64,000 bases of DNA from NCBI GenBank assembly GCA_964611895.1, contig CAZTDN010000008.1, positions 28,587-92,586 of the forward strand. Direction: 5' to 3'. Positions within the stretch are counted from its first letter, which is position 1, and every line of letters starts with the position of its first letter. Positions 18,308 through 27,506 of this stretch are shown one piece after another. A program made the translations under genes and the position numbers. This DNA comes from JAIEOG01 sp964611895. GTDB lineage: Bacteria; Bdellovibrionota; FAC87; UBA2466. A model generated the notes under the pieces. The model made no database searches. It was not told the DNA's origin and was given only the letters and a program-made list of their open reading frames with translations.

Positions 18308-19340
18308 CGTTGTACAGCCCTGTCTCTCGAATCCGAGCTTCCAGAGCTTTTAAAACCTGGGGAATGACGTCATCCACTGGTTGCTGAAACATTCCACCCG
18401 CTGCTTTTTTATGCCCGCCGCCCTGAACCGTCAATGATCGAGCAAATTTCGCGACGTCGATGCCCCCGTGGGAGCGCAGCGAAATCTTGGTGCTGGCAGG
18501 ACCTAGCTCAAAGAAGATGAGAGCAACATCAATCCCCACCGTGAGAAAAAGATGATCGATAATGCCTTCTTTGTCGTCCGACTCTGCACCATATTTTCGC
18601 ATCGTTTCTTGGGTGACCTTGGACCAAATGATGCGCCCTCCCATTTCTAACTTGGCCAATGACAGAATTTCCGAAAGCAGCTGAAGGCTGGAGTAGCTGC
18701 GTTCCAGAAGGCCGCGTTCTCCCACGCGGGTAAAATCAAAACCAGTTCTAAGCAGCATCGCGGCGAGTTCCATGGACTCAGGCGTTGTATTGGAATGGCG
18801 AAAAAAACCCGTATCAAAAATCAACCCCAAGTAAATATGCTGGCAAAAGTCGGCGTCCAGAGGGGTTTCAAAATAAGGTGACTGGGAAAGGTAATACAAA
18901 AGCTCCGTATTGCTCGACGCGCAAGGATCCACCATTTTAATGGTGTAGGGGTAGTCCACACTCACGACATGGTGGTCGATAAATACCTGCACTTTGGCAT
19001 TTTCAAAATACGGTCGGACGCGACCCGCCCGATCAATGCCTCCATCGACGATAAAGGCCACGTCGAAATTTCCCAGCTGACCGGAGGGATCATAGCTGTC
19101 CAACGTATGGACCGAATCCACGTCGGGAAGAAAGTGGTAGCGCGAAGGCAACGGCTCGTCATTAACGATAGCGACTTCGGCGAGGGGGTACCGGTGATGC
19201 AACATCTTGCGCAGCGCGAGTTGGGAACCGATAGAATCTCCGTCGGCATTGCCCGGCGCAGTCACCAAAATGCGCTTTGCTTTCTCCAGAGCTGGCGTGA
19301 GCTGCTGAAGCTGCGGGACAAATTTATCCGTGTTCAACAT
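18258..19340 (-). CDS. DHH/DHHA1-family phosphoesterase (NrnA-like)
   Basis: 360 residues. The N-terminal DHH domain shows the metal-binding series: GNADGDSIGS (about 30-39), an Asp in IVDGG, and FIDHHVVS. The C-terminal DHHA1 substrate-binding domain ends with GGGHKKAAGG. This is the NrnA/oligoribonuclease-pAp-phosphatase type that hydrolyses very short RNAs and sometimes 3'-phosphoadenosine 5'-phosphate. The first motif has an Asn-Ala where most relatives read His-x-Asn-Pro-Asp, a slight variation. It heads an operon with panD. Confidence 0.87.
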   Translation of the reverse strand: MLNTDKFVPQLQQLTPALEKAKRILVTAPGNADGDSIGSQLALRKMLHHRYPLAEVAIVNDEPLPSRYHFLPDVDSVHTLDSYDPSGQLGNFDVAFIVDGGIDRAGRVRPYFENAKVQVFIDHHVVSVDYPYTIKMVDPCASSNTELLYYLSQSPYFETPLDADFCQHIYLGLIFDTGFFRHSNTTPESMELAAMLLRTGFDFTRVGERGLLERSYSSLQLLSEILSLAKLEMGGRIIWSKVTQETMRKYGAESDDKEGIIDHLFLTVGIDVALIFFELGPASTKISLRSHGGIDVAKFARSLTVQGGGHKKAAGGMFQQPVDDVIPQVLKALEARIRETGLYNDAFNVSQSKNSPCVRD

Positions 19341-19431
19341 CCGGCTTCCTTGACTAACAGAAAATCCAATACCATGAAACCTGATAAAGACGAAAGAAAT
19401 CGAACCAAGCCCATCGATAAAGCAAATTATA

Positions 19432-20460
19432 TCAAGGATTTAGAATAATCTTGCCGAACTGCTTGCGGCCATCCATCCGGTCAAATGCTTCCCCGGCTTG
19501 CGATAACGGAAAGGCTTTGTCCACGACAGAGCGCAGTTTGCCCTGAGCGAAGAGTTCTAAAATCTGGGGAAAGTCCCGCTTGTCTCCCATTGTGGAACCC
19601 AGGATCTGGATCTGGCGAAAAAAGACATGTGCAAGGTTGGTGGTTGCCTCAGCGCCGGTGGTGGCTCCACAAACCGGGATGCGCCCACCATTGCGGATGA
19701 GCTTGATATTGGATTCCCAAAACTTTGCGCCCAAGTGATCGAAGATCACATCGCAGCCTTTTGGAGCCAAGCGGCGGACCACACTCACCCAATCGGCATC
19801 AGAGTAACAGACCCCATGATCCGCACCCAAACGCCGGGCCAAGTCCAACTTATCCTGGCTCCCGGCGGTAGCGATCACCTGCGCGCCAAGATGCTTTGCA
19901 ATCTGAATCGCTGCCGATCCCACACCGCTGCCGGCGGCATGTACCAGAACAATCTCTCCGCGCTGAACCTGGGCCCGTTTGACCAGCATCTGCCACGCTG
20001 TTGTGGACACCAACGGCATTGCAGCAGCGTCATCAAAACTCAGCTGAACGGGTTTGGAAAAAACATTGCCCTGGGGAATGCAAACCAGCTCGGCATGGGT
20101 ACCCGACACTTGCTCGCCTAAGATCCGGTAATCGGGACAAAGACTCTCCCAACCGCTCTCACAACGATCGCAAATTCCGCAAGCAAGGCCGGGGTGCACG
20201 ATGACCTCATCGCCTTTTTTCCAGCGAGTGACGCCTGACCCCACTTGATCCACCACACCGGAGGCGTCCCCCCCCAATACGTGAGGAAAGGTGAGCTTTA
20301 AACCAGGCAAGCCACCCGTCACCCAAATATCCAGGTGGTTCAACGCCGCTGAGCGGACGCGGACACGAACTTCGCCGGGACCGGGAGTGGGATCGGGCAA
20401 TTCGCCCACTTGAAGGACCTCTCTGTGGGAACCATGTCGGGAAATGTAAGCAGCCTTCAT
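19432..20460 (-). CDS. Zinc-binding medium-chain dehydrogenase/reductase (alcohol dehydrogenase-like)
   Basis: 342 residues. N-terminal GroES-like domain with HVLGGDASGVV and a structural-zinc loop CGICDRCESGWESLC, then a Rossmann domain with the nucleotide motif AAGSGVGSAAIQIAK (about 165-180) and ATAGSQDKLDLARRLGAD. The catalytic-zinc ligand position usual in ADHs is Asn-rather-than-Cys here (ALNHLDIW), as in quinone-reductase-like and crotonyl-CoA-reductase-like members, so substrate is uncertain. It starts within the stop of the upstream membrane-protein gene (four-base overlap), so the two are co-translated. Confidence 0.88.
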   Translation of the reverse strand: MKAAYISRHGSHREVLQVGELPDPTPGPGEVRVRVRSAALNHLDIWVTGGLPGLKLTFPHVLGGDASGVVDQVGSGVTRWKKGDEVIVHPGLACGICDRCESGWESLCPDYRILGEQVSGTHAELVCIPQGNVFSKPVQLSFDDAAAMPLVSTTAWQMLVKRAQVQRGEIVLVHAAGSGVGSAAIQIAKHLGAQVIATAGSQDKLDLARRLGADHGVCYSDADWVSVVRRLAPKGCDVIFDHLGAKFWESNIKLIRNGGRIPVCGATTGAEATTNLAHVFFRQIQILGSTMGDKRDFPQILELFAQGKLRSVVDKAFPLSQAGEAFDRMDGRKQFGKIILNP

Positions 20461-21593
20461 CGAGATTTTCCCCAGCCGGCTTGTTCACTCAAATAAACCA
20501 ATGCACGCGGACCGCGTCGCAGAGTGAGAAATCGCAGGATGTAATAGATGACTGAAACCGCAAACCAAACCGTGTAGACAATCAGCACTTCCTTGCGCAA
20601 AGGAGCATGGATAAACTGTGCCAGCCAAAGCACAAAAATCGCTGTTGCCTCCATTAGTGTAAACCGTAAATCCAACAAGAACAGACCTGCCAACGCCGAC
20701 TGCGCGATCGTCAACGCCAATTCCATTTCGTGGAGTTCGTCGAAATGTACGGCCTCCCAGCGGCCCAGAGAAAGATTGAAAACGATAGGAATCATTGCGG
20801 CCAACATCGTCCATTGATTGATATTGCTGTTAACCATGTTCATCACAGCCATGGGGGCTTTGCCTTTTTGCCGTGCCCAGTTGAAAGCGGAAACTTTTTC
20901 AGGAAACTCCGATAGAAACGGCGCCACCCACTGCACAAACACAAAAGTACTAATTCCCCACGCCAGTGCCCACCGTTGGAGAGTTTCCACAAACGGGTGC
21001 GCGCTGAAGTAGAGGGCAACTCCTCCTCCCACAAAGAGCACGGTCACCGCCGCCACTCTAAGATTGGGGCCTAGCCGCAGAATCTTTTTGCCAATCCAGG
21101 GAAGATCGTCTGGGTCCTCGACCTCATGAACCGGTTGGCGCGCGATGATGACGAGATAAACAATGTAAATCACACTCAAGACGATCGAGTCGTAACAGTC
21201 CAAACTGCTTTTCCAAAGAATGACGACAAAATAGAGTACCGAAATAAAAAGAAACAAGACACCCCAGGAATCGCTGTCTTCAAGGTCGATCTGGCGAACC
21301 CATTTGCGTTTACGCAAGCCTTCCGAAATAAAAAACACAAACATGATCATGGGCCAGCCCAACCCCACCAGGAGGCGCAACGACCCCGTCAGGTTGGCGA
21401 TCATCAGATCTCTTTGTTGATTCCAGGCGATGGTCGCTTCGACTGCAAACTCCGGAAGCGTTTGCAACCAAGCCAAAAGGGTCAAAGCTAGGGCTTTGGG
21501 CATAAATGTCTGCGCCGTTTCCGCAGCCCAGCCGATGATAAATGCCGAAAGGAGAATGACCACCAAACTCCAGGAGTCTAAAACGTATTCCAC
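20457..21593 (-). CDS. CaCA-superfamily cation exchanger-like membrane protein
   Basis: 378 residues from a GTG at 21591-21593, preceded by GAGGG at good spacing; a GTG at 21641 would add 16 residues but lies inside a perfect hairpin sequence and lacks a ribosome site. About ten hydrophobic helices. Two related acidic segments, TLPEFAVEATIAWNQQRD...NLTGS and FLSEFPEKVSAFNWARQKG...NMVNSN, are in the places of the alpha-1 and alpha-2 repeats of sodium/calcium exchangers. This suggests a cation:proton or cation:sodium antiporter in the inner membrane. It is co-translated with the downstream dehydrogenase. The ion is unknown. Confidence 0.7.
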   Translation of the reverse strand: MEYVLDSWSLVVILLSAFIIGWAAETAQTFMPKALALTLLAWLQTLPEFAVEATIAWNQQRDLMIANLTGSLRLLVGLGWPMIMFVFFISEGLRKRKWVRQIDLEDSDSWGVLFLFISVLYFVVILWKSSLDCYDSIVLSVIYIVYLVIIARQPVHEVEDPDDLPWIGKKILRLGPNLRVAAVTVLFVGGGVALYFSAHPFVETLQRWALAWGISTFVFVQWVAPFLSEFPEKVSAFNWARQKGKAPMAVMNMVNSNINQWTMLAAMIPIVFNLSLGRWEAVHFDELHEMELALTIAQSALAGLFLLDLRFTLMEATAIFVLWLAQFIHAPLRKEVLIVYTVWFAVSVIYYILRFLTLRRGPRALVYLSEQAGWGKSR

Positions 21594-21624
21594 CTTGAAT
21601 CCCTCTTCAAAACCGCACTCAAAG

Positions 21625-21643
21625 GTGCCCAAAATGGGCACCT
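21625..21643. repeat. Perfect 7-bp inverted repeat with 5-base loop
   Basis: GGTGCCC-AAAAT-GGGCACC lies in the 230-base divergent space between the exchanger-like gene (minus) and ftsK (plus). There is no T-run after either arm, so it is not a typical terminator. It could be an operator or a leader hairpin over the 5' end of the minus transcript; nothing in the sequence decides this. Confidence 0.5.
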
Positions 21644-21822
21644 GGCTACCCGAAAAATGGCTGTAGGTTACCGCCTATCCCGTGAATTGAATAGGTTTTT
21701 TGCCTGTATGCCGACTGAAGTCAGCGGCACTCATCTTGCACAATGCCCAGACCTGGTGGGCGCCGTGTTCCGCCCGTGTGCGCGGCAATGGACCCAGTAG
21801 ACCGTTTTAGGAGAGAGTAGCA

Positions 21823-23826
21823 ATGAAGCGTGCCTGGCTTGCTTCTGACGAAGCCGACAGCTCCCCATCGATGGACCGAGTAGCCCGGGAGATCCAGGGC
21901 TCTTTGTTCGGCCTCATTGCGATTTTTCTATTGGTTGCTCTAACCAGCTATATTCAACTCGATTCCATTAGTATTTTCCAAGGACGCCTGGACCAGATCC
22001 ATAACTTTGCCGGCATCGTAGGCGCTTTACTGGCCGAAGGGATCCTCGGCTCTGTCGGGGCTCCGGGGTATGCTTCCATTCTTTTGGTAGCCCTGTTTTC
22101 ACTGGGGACTTTCTTGGAAATCCGCATTCGAGACCACTTTTTTAAGATCGCCGGGGTGCTCCTGGGTGTCGTACTCACAGCCATCACCATCAATCTCATG
22201 TTCGTGGCAAGCTTTCCCGAAGCCAGTCTTTGGCAGGGCGGCCTGGTGGGCCGTTTCGTGGGCCACTTCCTGCGGCAGTATTTCAATACAGGAGGCGCGA
22301 TTTTATTGGTAACGGGTGGGTACACGCTCACGTTCTTGCTCACCACGGGCATTTCCCTGGGAGCAATTGCGCGTACAGTTTTTGACAACCGCACGGCGAG
22401 TGAAGAGGAAGAAGAATTCGAAGACGAGCAAGAAGAATCCACATCGGAGCAGTCCTCGGTAGCGGCAGACGCAGGCCAGCCCACGGCAAGTCCAGTGGTA
22501 GTGAAAATGCGCAAAAAACCCGTAAAGAAAACCGCCACGGTCAGCGACGATTCCGAAACAGAGAGCGAAGAAGAGTCAACGCAAGTAGCAGCCACGCCAG
22601 GCGTATATGAATACCGCGAGATGATCCCCTTCACAGCGTCGTATCAGGTGCCTTCTCTGCGACTGCTCAAGAATGCCGAAAACAAAGTAAAACGCCTCAG
22701 CAAAGCGGAGTTGCGCGCTAACGGCGAAATGATTGTGCAGCACTTGGAGTCATTCCAGATTACCGGAGAGATCACTGCCATTACCGAAGGGCCGGTAGTC
22801 ACGACTTACGAATACAAGCCCGCGGCAGGGGTGAAACTTTCCAAAATTGCTAACCTGCAAGACGATCTCGGAGTGGTCTTAGGAACGAATCAGCTGCGTG
22901 TGATTGCGCCAATTCCCGGCAAGACCGTAGTGGGTATCGAAGTGCCTCGCCCGCAGAGCGAAACGATTTCACTCAAAGAAGTGCTGAGTCAAAAGGGCTT
23001 TGAAGACAAAAAACTCTTGCTCCCCATTGCACTGGGAAAAAGCACCGATGGACGACCGCTATTTGGCGACCTCGCTGCCATGCCGCATCTACTGGTCGCT
23101 GGAGCGACGGGTAGCGGTAAATCCGTGTTCATGAACAGTCTGATCATGAGTCTTTTGTTCCGGCTCTCTCCCCAGGAACTGCGCTTGATTTTGATTGACC
23201 CCAAAATGCTGGAGTTCGCGGCCTTTGCGGGATTGCCTCACCTCGTTACTGATGTCATCACGGACAATAAAATCGCCATCAACGCCATGAACTGGGCCGT
23301 GACCGAAATGGACCGCCGTTATGCACTGATGGCAAAGACCGGCTCTAAGAATATTGATTCCTACAACTCCAAGATGAAGAGCCCCAAGGACCGCATTCCG
23401 CTTTTGGTGGTCGTGGTAGACGAGCTTGCAGATTTGATGATGTCCGGGGGCGAAGAAGTCGAAGTCGCCATCACTCGGTTGGCCCAAAAAGCGCGCGCTT
23501 CGGGAATTCACCTGGTCATTGCTACCCAGCGCCCTTCTGCTGAAGTCGTCACAGGCTTGATCAAAGCCAACATCCCCTCTCGAATCAGTTTCAAAGTGCC
23601 TTCAGGAATTGATTCAAGAACGATTTTGGACACTTCAGGTGCCGAGGAACTTATTGGTAAAGGGGATTCCTTGATGGTTCAGCCGGGCATCCCTCTGCGC
23701 CGCATTCACGGTACTTTTGTCACTGAAGAAGAACTCGCTCGCACCGTAAAATTTGCTAAGGATGGGAAAAACCATAGCAAATTCTACATTAGCTTTGCCG
23801 GCTCCAAACCCGGTTCTGAAAAGTAA
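21823..23826 (+). CDS. ftsK: FtsK/SpoIIIE-family DNA translocase, without C-terminal gamma domain
   Basis: 667 residues. Four transmembrane helices (about 25-190), a short acidic Glu/Ser-rich linker (190-255), then the alpha and beta motor domains with Walker A GATGSGKS (427-434) and Walker B LLVVVVDELADLM. FtsK pumps DNA at the division septum to clear chromosome termini and activates XerCD at dif. The protein ends at FYISFAGSKPGSEK, right after the motor domain; the winged-helix gamma domain that reads KOPS sites and contacts XerD is not present. Shine-Dalgarno GGAGAG precedes the ATG. It stands alone. Confidence 0.93.
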   Translation: MKRAWLASDEADSSPSMDRVAREIQGSLFGLIAIFLLVALTSYIQLDSISIFQGRLDQIHNFAGIVGALLAEGILGSVGAPGYASILLVALFSLGTFLEIRIRDHFFKIAGVLLGVVLTAITINLMFVASFPEASLWQGGLVGRFVGHFLRQYFNTGGAILLVTGGYTLTFLLTTGISLGAIARTVFDNRTASEEEEEFEDEQEESTSEQSSVAADAGQPTASPVVVKMRKKPVKKTATVSDDSETESEEESTQVAATPGVYEYREMIPFTASYQVPSLRLLKNAENKVKRLSKAELRANGEMIVQHLESFQITGEITAITEGPVVTTYEYKPAAGVKLSKIANLQDDLGVVLGTNQLRVIAPIPGKTVVGIEVPRPQSETISLKEVLSQKGFEDKKLLLPIALGKSTDGRPLFGDLAAMPHLLVAGATGSGKSVFMNSLIMSLLFRLSPQELRLILIDPKMLEFAAFAGLPHLVTDVITDNKIAINAMNWAVTEMDRRYALMAKTGSKNIDSYNSKMKSPKDRIPLLVVVVDELADLMMSGGEEVEVAITRLAQKARASGIHLVIATQRPSAEVVTGLIKANIPSRISFKVPSGIDSRTILDTSGAEELIGKGDSLMVQPGIPLRRIHGTFVTEEELARTVKFAKDGKNHSKFYISFAGSKPGSEK

Positions 23827-23888
23827 GCCCCCAAACCCAGTCTAGCTTCTGGTATAAGGTCGCCTTTGGTTGAGCCAAGGGGACTGTT

Positions 23889-25571
23889 TTGAAGCTTATT
23901 TGGATTTTCTACCTGCTGCTGGGAGCTAGTCTACCGCTTCATGCGGAAGAGGGCTTTGAAAGAGGCCGCAGTCTCGTCCAGCAAAGTTTTGATGCCCGAA
24001 ACCTTAAATCAATCCAAGAACTGCTCGCCGCAAATTCTCGCGTTCTGGAATGGGAGCACGGCCTAGAAGTATCCCGGCTCTCCTCTGAAGAGCACCTGCG
24101 AATCAAATACCTGATTTCGCACTGGAGGCACTACTCAGCAAATCTGTTGGTTTTGCAGGCTATGCAGCAACCTTTTTACCTAAGAGATATTTTGCAGGGT
24201 TTGAAAGATCTGCGCGCGCCACTATCTGACTCTAGTTTAGAACTCCTTAATCGCGTGACATCGAATAGCTCCACAACCGGTCGAACACGAGTTGCTTTTT
24301 TGGAACTGGCCGCTGCGTTTGGAAACCGCCGCTCCCTGCAAAAATTGCTCGAGAATAAGCGGGGACTATCACGCCTTGCGGGCCCGGTCCCTTTGAGTAA
24401 CCTTGCGCCGATGGTTGCCGGGCCATGGAAGAACCAAGGTTGGCTGAACGATGGGGAGTTTCGGAAACTAGACTTTGAATTACGACATTACCTAGGCGAC
24501 GCGTCTCACGTTGTGCTTCGTGGTACGCAAATTCGCCCGGGCGACATCTTGCTCATAGACCACCACCAATCCTACGATGGTCTGAACACGAGCTTTAGCT
24601 CTCCTCGAAGCAGTTTTACTCACTGCGGAGTGGTGGTTTTTCTGGAATACGATAGTCCTCGTGGGGAAATCCAAACCTATCCCGCTGTATTAGAAATCCA
24701 CGAGGCTGGCGTACGCGTAGTCCCGCTTGCAAACTACATCAGCGCCTCTTTTTCGGATTATTTGGAGGTCTATCGCTTGCGCGACGAGAGCCGCAAGGGA
24801 GAAGCGTTCAGCCGTCGCCTGAACGTTCTCGCCCGCACCTTACTCGATGTTCAACTGGGGTACGACTTTAACGCCCGTCCGATTCCGCAAGGGGGACTTT
24901 ACCCCATGTTGAACGACGGCCATTTTGGCGTCACTTGTTCCAGCTTGGCGGATTTGATTTACAAGTCGCTTGGAATTGACTTGAAACTTAGCCCCAGCCA
25001 GCTCCCCCTTGGAGCCAGGATGAATATCGCTTTGATGGGCCTAAGCGAATTAGCAGAGCGCGGAAACTATATTGCGCCTTCGGATTTTAAACAGAGCCCC
25101 GCATTAGAGCGAGTCGGTGTGATTGACAATGCCTTCGGCTCCAATGTGCAGCGCGAAGTTTTGATCGGGAGTCCAGAGCTCCTGGGATCGGTGGGACAAT
25201 TGCTGACTCAACACATTCTCGACGCAAAGCGATTGAGAAACCTGAGCTGGCGCTATCGCCTCGTAGAATTCCTCGCAAAACGAGTGGAGAAGAAATCTTG
25301 GCTGGGAAGAACGTTTCTTGCTTTTACCGAAAAGAAAAAAGGATTGAATGTGGATACTTTTCCCATGGCTCCCTCCGGAACTTTGGCCGCAGTTTCGGCA
25401 TTGAACCAGCTAATTGAAGAAGCATCGAACAGTTTTAAATGTAGTTCCCTACTAGAAGCGGCTGCGGATGCGCAGCCATTTGATCTTTTGGAGATCGAAA
25501 ACTCTCTACAAGTAAGGTCTTCGGTGATTGAGAGCCTACAAAAATCTGGATTTTCGAGAGCGTTTCGTTAG
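23889..25571 (+). CDS. Exported protein with papain-like hydrolase region (YiiX/NlpC-P60-type, candidate)
   Basis: 560 residues from a TTG with AGGGGAC upstream; N-terminal signal peptide (MKLIWIFYLLLGASLPLHA). The middle (about 215-375) has the order expected of permuted NlpC/P60-like proteins of the YiiX type: GDILLIDHH, then FTHCGVVVFL with a candidate catalytic His at about 244, EIHEAGVRVVPL with an acidic residue, YDFNARP, and VTCSSLADLIYKSLGI with a candidate nucleophile Cys at about 351. The N- and C-terminal helical thirds match nothing I know. Such enzymes cut amide or ester bonds in peptidoglycan or lipids; the substrate here is inference. Its stop overlaps that of convergent fabH. 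Confidence 0.6.
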   Translation: MKLIWIFYLLLGASLPLHAEEGFERGRSLVQQSFDARNLKSIQELLAANSRVLEWEHGLEVSRLSSEEHLRIKYLISHWRHYSANLLVLQAMQQPFYLRDILQGLKDLRAPLSDSSLELLNRVTSNSSTTGRTRVAFLELAAAFGNRRSLQKLLENKRGLSRLAGPVPLSNLAPMVAGPWKNQGWLNDGEFRKLDFELRHYLGDASHVVLRGTQIRPGDILLIDHHQSYDGLNTSFSSPRSSFTHCGVVVFLEYDSPRGEIQTYPAVLEIHEAGVRVVPLANYISASFSDYLEVYRLRDESRKGEAFSRRLNVLARTLLDVQLGYDFNARPIPQGGLYPMLNDGHFGVTCSSLADLIYKSLGIDLKLSPSQLPLGARMNIALMGLSELAERGNYIAPSDFKQSPALERVGVIDNAFGSNVQREVLIGSPELLGSVGQLLTQHILDAKRLRNLSWRYRLVEFLAKRVEKKSWLGRTFLAFTEKKKGLNVDTFPMAPSGTLAAVSALNQLIEEASNSFKCSSLLEAAADAQPFDLLEIENSLQVRSSVIESLQKSGFSRAFR

Positions 25572-26584
25572 TAGCGCAATATCGCAGACGCCCATGTGTA
25601 GCCGCTTCCGAAGGCAGCCATTCCCACTCGCATTCCTTTTTTAAGCGCTCCTGCCTTGATGGCTTCATGCATACCCAATGGAATAGTTGCAGCAGTCGTA
25701 TTGCCGAATTTTTGGATGGTATTGAAAACTTTTTCCCGCGGAATTTTGAGCTGCTCGGCTACGGCCTCATTAATGCGCAGGTTCGCTTGGTGAAACAGAA
25801 AAAGATCGATGTCGTTGATAGAGAGATTGTTGGCCTTTAGCCCTTCTTGCAGAACCTCGCCCATACGAACAACCGCTTCCATGAATACTTTTCGGCCGTC
25901 CATTTTGGGATAGTGCAAGCCTTCGTCGATCATGGCGTGGGTCAGACGATCTTCTTTGTCATTCGCCGGACCAGGAGCAGCAATCCAGAGGTTGCGCGCT
26001 CCACGCCCATCGGAATGCAGGTGAGTGGAATAGATAAACGGGTCTTTGGCTGGATCTTTGATCTCTTTTGCGCTCACCACGACCGCACCGGCTCCATCTC
26101 CAAATAGAACAGTGACGTCCCGACCACGGGTGGTTTTGTCCAGTCCGCGTGAGTGAATTTCAGATCCTACAACTAAGATGTGTTTAGTAAATCCAGAGCG
26201 GATGTATTGGTCTGCTACCGAAAGAGCGTATACAAACCCGGAGCATTGTTGGCGGATATCCAACGCGGGCACAAATGGCAGCCCCATTTTCTCTTGGAGG
26301 AAAACCCCGTTTCCCGGAAAGAAGTAATCCGGGTTCAAAGTAGCAAAAATAATCATGCCTAGATCTTCTTTGGCTATCCCCGCGTCTTTGAGCGCAAGCT
26401 GAGTGGCTTCCCAGGCAAGGTCGTAGTTGTTTTGCTCCGGAAGTGCCCACCGCCGCTCCCGAATTCCGGAGCGCTGTGTAATCCACTCATCCGAAGTTTC
26501 CATAAACTTTGAAAGATCGTTGTTAGTAACCACTCGGGGAGGCACATAGCTCCCCACTCCAGTAATGACAGCCCGTCGTTCCAT
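25568..26584 (-). CDS. fabH: Beta-ketoacyl-ACP synthase III
   Basis: 338 residues. The thiolase-fold active site is complete: Cys114 in QQCSGFVYAL, His in FLFHQANLRI and Asn in FGNTTAATIPLG. N-terminal TSDEWITQRSGIRERRW is typical for FabH. It condenses acetyl-CoA (or another short acyl-CoA) with malonyl-ACP to start fatty-acid synthesis. It is not in the usual plsX-fabH-fabD cluster but alone, so it could be a second FabH copy or a specialised paralogue; the window cannot tell. Confidence 0.93.
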   Translation of the reverse strand: MERRAVITGVGSYVPPRVVTNNDLSKFMETSDEWITQRSGIRERRWALPEQNNYDLAWEATQLALKDAGIAKEDLGMIIFATLNPDYFFPGNGVFLQEKMGLPFVPALDIRQQCSGFVYALSVADQYIRSGFTKHILVVGSEIHSRGLDKTTRGRDVTVLFGDGAGAVVVSAKEIKDPAKDPFIYSTHLHSDGRGARNLWIAAPGPANDKEDRLTHAMIDEGLHYPKMDGRKVFMEAVVRMGEVLQEGLKANNLSINDIDLFLFHQANLRINEAVAEQLKIPREKVFNTIQKFGNTTAATIPLGMHEAIKAGALKKGMRVGMAAFGSGYTWASAILRY

Positions 26585-26712
26585 AGTGGGAATAGCTTAA
26601 GCGGTTTTTGAGAAGTTGTAAAAAGGTACGCGGTGCCTGACAGGAAACCGCTTTACCAATATCCCCCCTGTGGGACTTGTGAAGACTGGGAAAGAGCGTT
26701 AAATCTATCCTA

Positions 26713-27069
26713 ATGCCTTTGATTTTGAAAAAAGACATAGACACTTCTTTACCGGAATGGAAAGCACGGCTTGGCGCCATTGTGCAGAAATGTGTCATGG
26801 CGGGTGCTGTTAATAGGATTTTCGTTTTCGGTTCTTTTGCAAGAGGTAAGATGACAGATGCATCAGACTTAGATGTCGCCGTCATACTGCCCGATTCTGA
26901 AAATGTCAGTGCCTTTCGAGACCGGCTGGCTCGTCCTCTTTCGGATTGGCCCTTGGATTTGCTTGTCGTCCATGAATCGCGTTATGAAGCACGAAAAGAT
27001 TTTGGCGGTGTCCTATTCGAGGTAAAATCAGACGGCATTGAGATCTACCCAAACTGGTGCCTCAAATGA
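26713..27069 (+). CDS. MNT-type nucleotidyltransferase (antitoxin of HEPN/MNT pair)
   Basis: 118 residues. The minimal nucleotidyltransferase signature GSFARGKMTDASDLDVAV (40-57) holds the Gly-Ser and the Asp-x-Asp metal pair. These small proteins AMPylate and silence HEPN RNase toxins in two-gene modules. It overlaps the HEPN gene by ATGA (27066-27069). Its codons are visibly richer in A and T than those of flanking genes, which hints at acquisition by transfer. Confidence 0.88.
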   Translation: MPLILKKDIDTSLPEWKARLGAIVQKCVMAGAVNRIFVFGSFARGKMTDASDLDVAVILPDSENVSAFRDRLARPLSDWPLDLLVVHESRYEARKDFGGVLFEVKSDGIEIYPNWCLK

Positions 27070-27479
27070 CCCCAAAAAAGCGAAAATTTGACAAAGAATA
27101 CGCCGTTGAACTCTTGAAAATAGCTCAAGGCGATTTCGGATCGGCCGTTGTGCTCAGTAAAAGCGAGGAAGGTAGAAAAGAAAATGTTCTTTTTTTGGGA
27201 CAGCAATGTATTGAAAAATGCTTAAAAGCTGTGCTTTGCAGTTTGAATGAGCCAATCATTCACACGCATGATATCGAAGCGCTGCTTGCCTTGTTGCCAG
27301 ACGATGTTGAACCACCATCTCCCTCTTCCCTAAAAACATTCACTGAGTACGCAACGATCCGACGGTACGAAGAAGGGTACGAGGAACTAAACAAAAAAGA
27401 TCTAAGAGACTCTTTAAAACTTGTCGAGTCCGTGCTTTCTTGGGCAAACACTGTTTGCAAGAAAAATCTGAAAAAGTAG
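27066..27479 (+). CDS. HEPN-domain protein (toxin of HEPN/MNT pair)
   Basis: 137 residues from the ATG that overlaps the MNT stop (an upstream in-frame GTG is possible). The HEPN helix pair is recognised by FLGQQCIEKCLKAVLC...IIHTHDIEALL, typical of HEPN proteins coupled to MNT. The R-x4-6-H RNase motif of active HEPN toxins is not obvious: RRYEEGYEEL lacks the His. So either a variant catalytic site or a non-RNase member. Low-GC codon use matches its partner. Confidence 0.85.
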   Translation: MTPKKRKFDKEYAVELLKIAQGDFGSAVVLSKSEEGRKENVLFLGQQCIEKCLKAVLCSLNEPIIHTHDIEALLALLPDDVEPPSPSSLKTFTEYATIRRYEEGYEELNKKDLRDSLKLVESVLSWANTVCKKNLKK

Positions 27480-27506
27480 CCCCTCGTCTAACACTTTTTA
27501 TTTTTA

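Noticed and set aside
19374..19448. 24-codon plus-strand frame in the gap between the DHH and dehydrogenase genes
   Set aside because: Too short, overlaps the dehydrogenase 3' end, no ribosome site.
21954..22634. 226-residue Ser-rich minus-strand frame
   Set aside because: Shadow of the acidic ftsK linker.
27066..27479. HEPN protein as abortive-infection defence system
   Set aside because: Only the generic two-gene pair is seen; no phage-sensing or other defence genes around, so I do not call a defence island.
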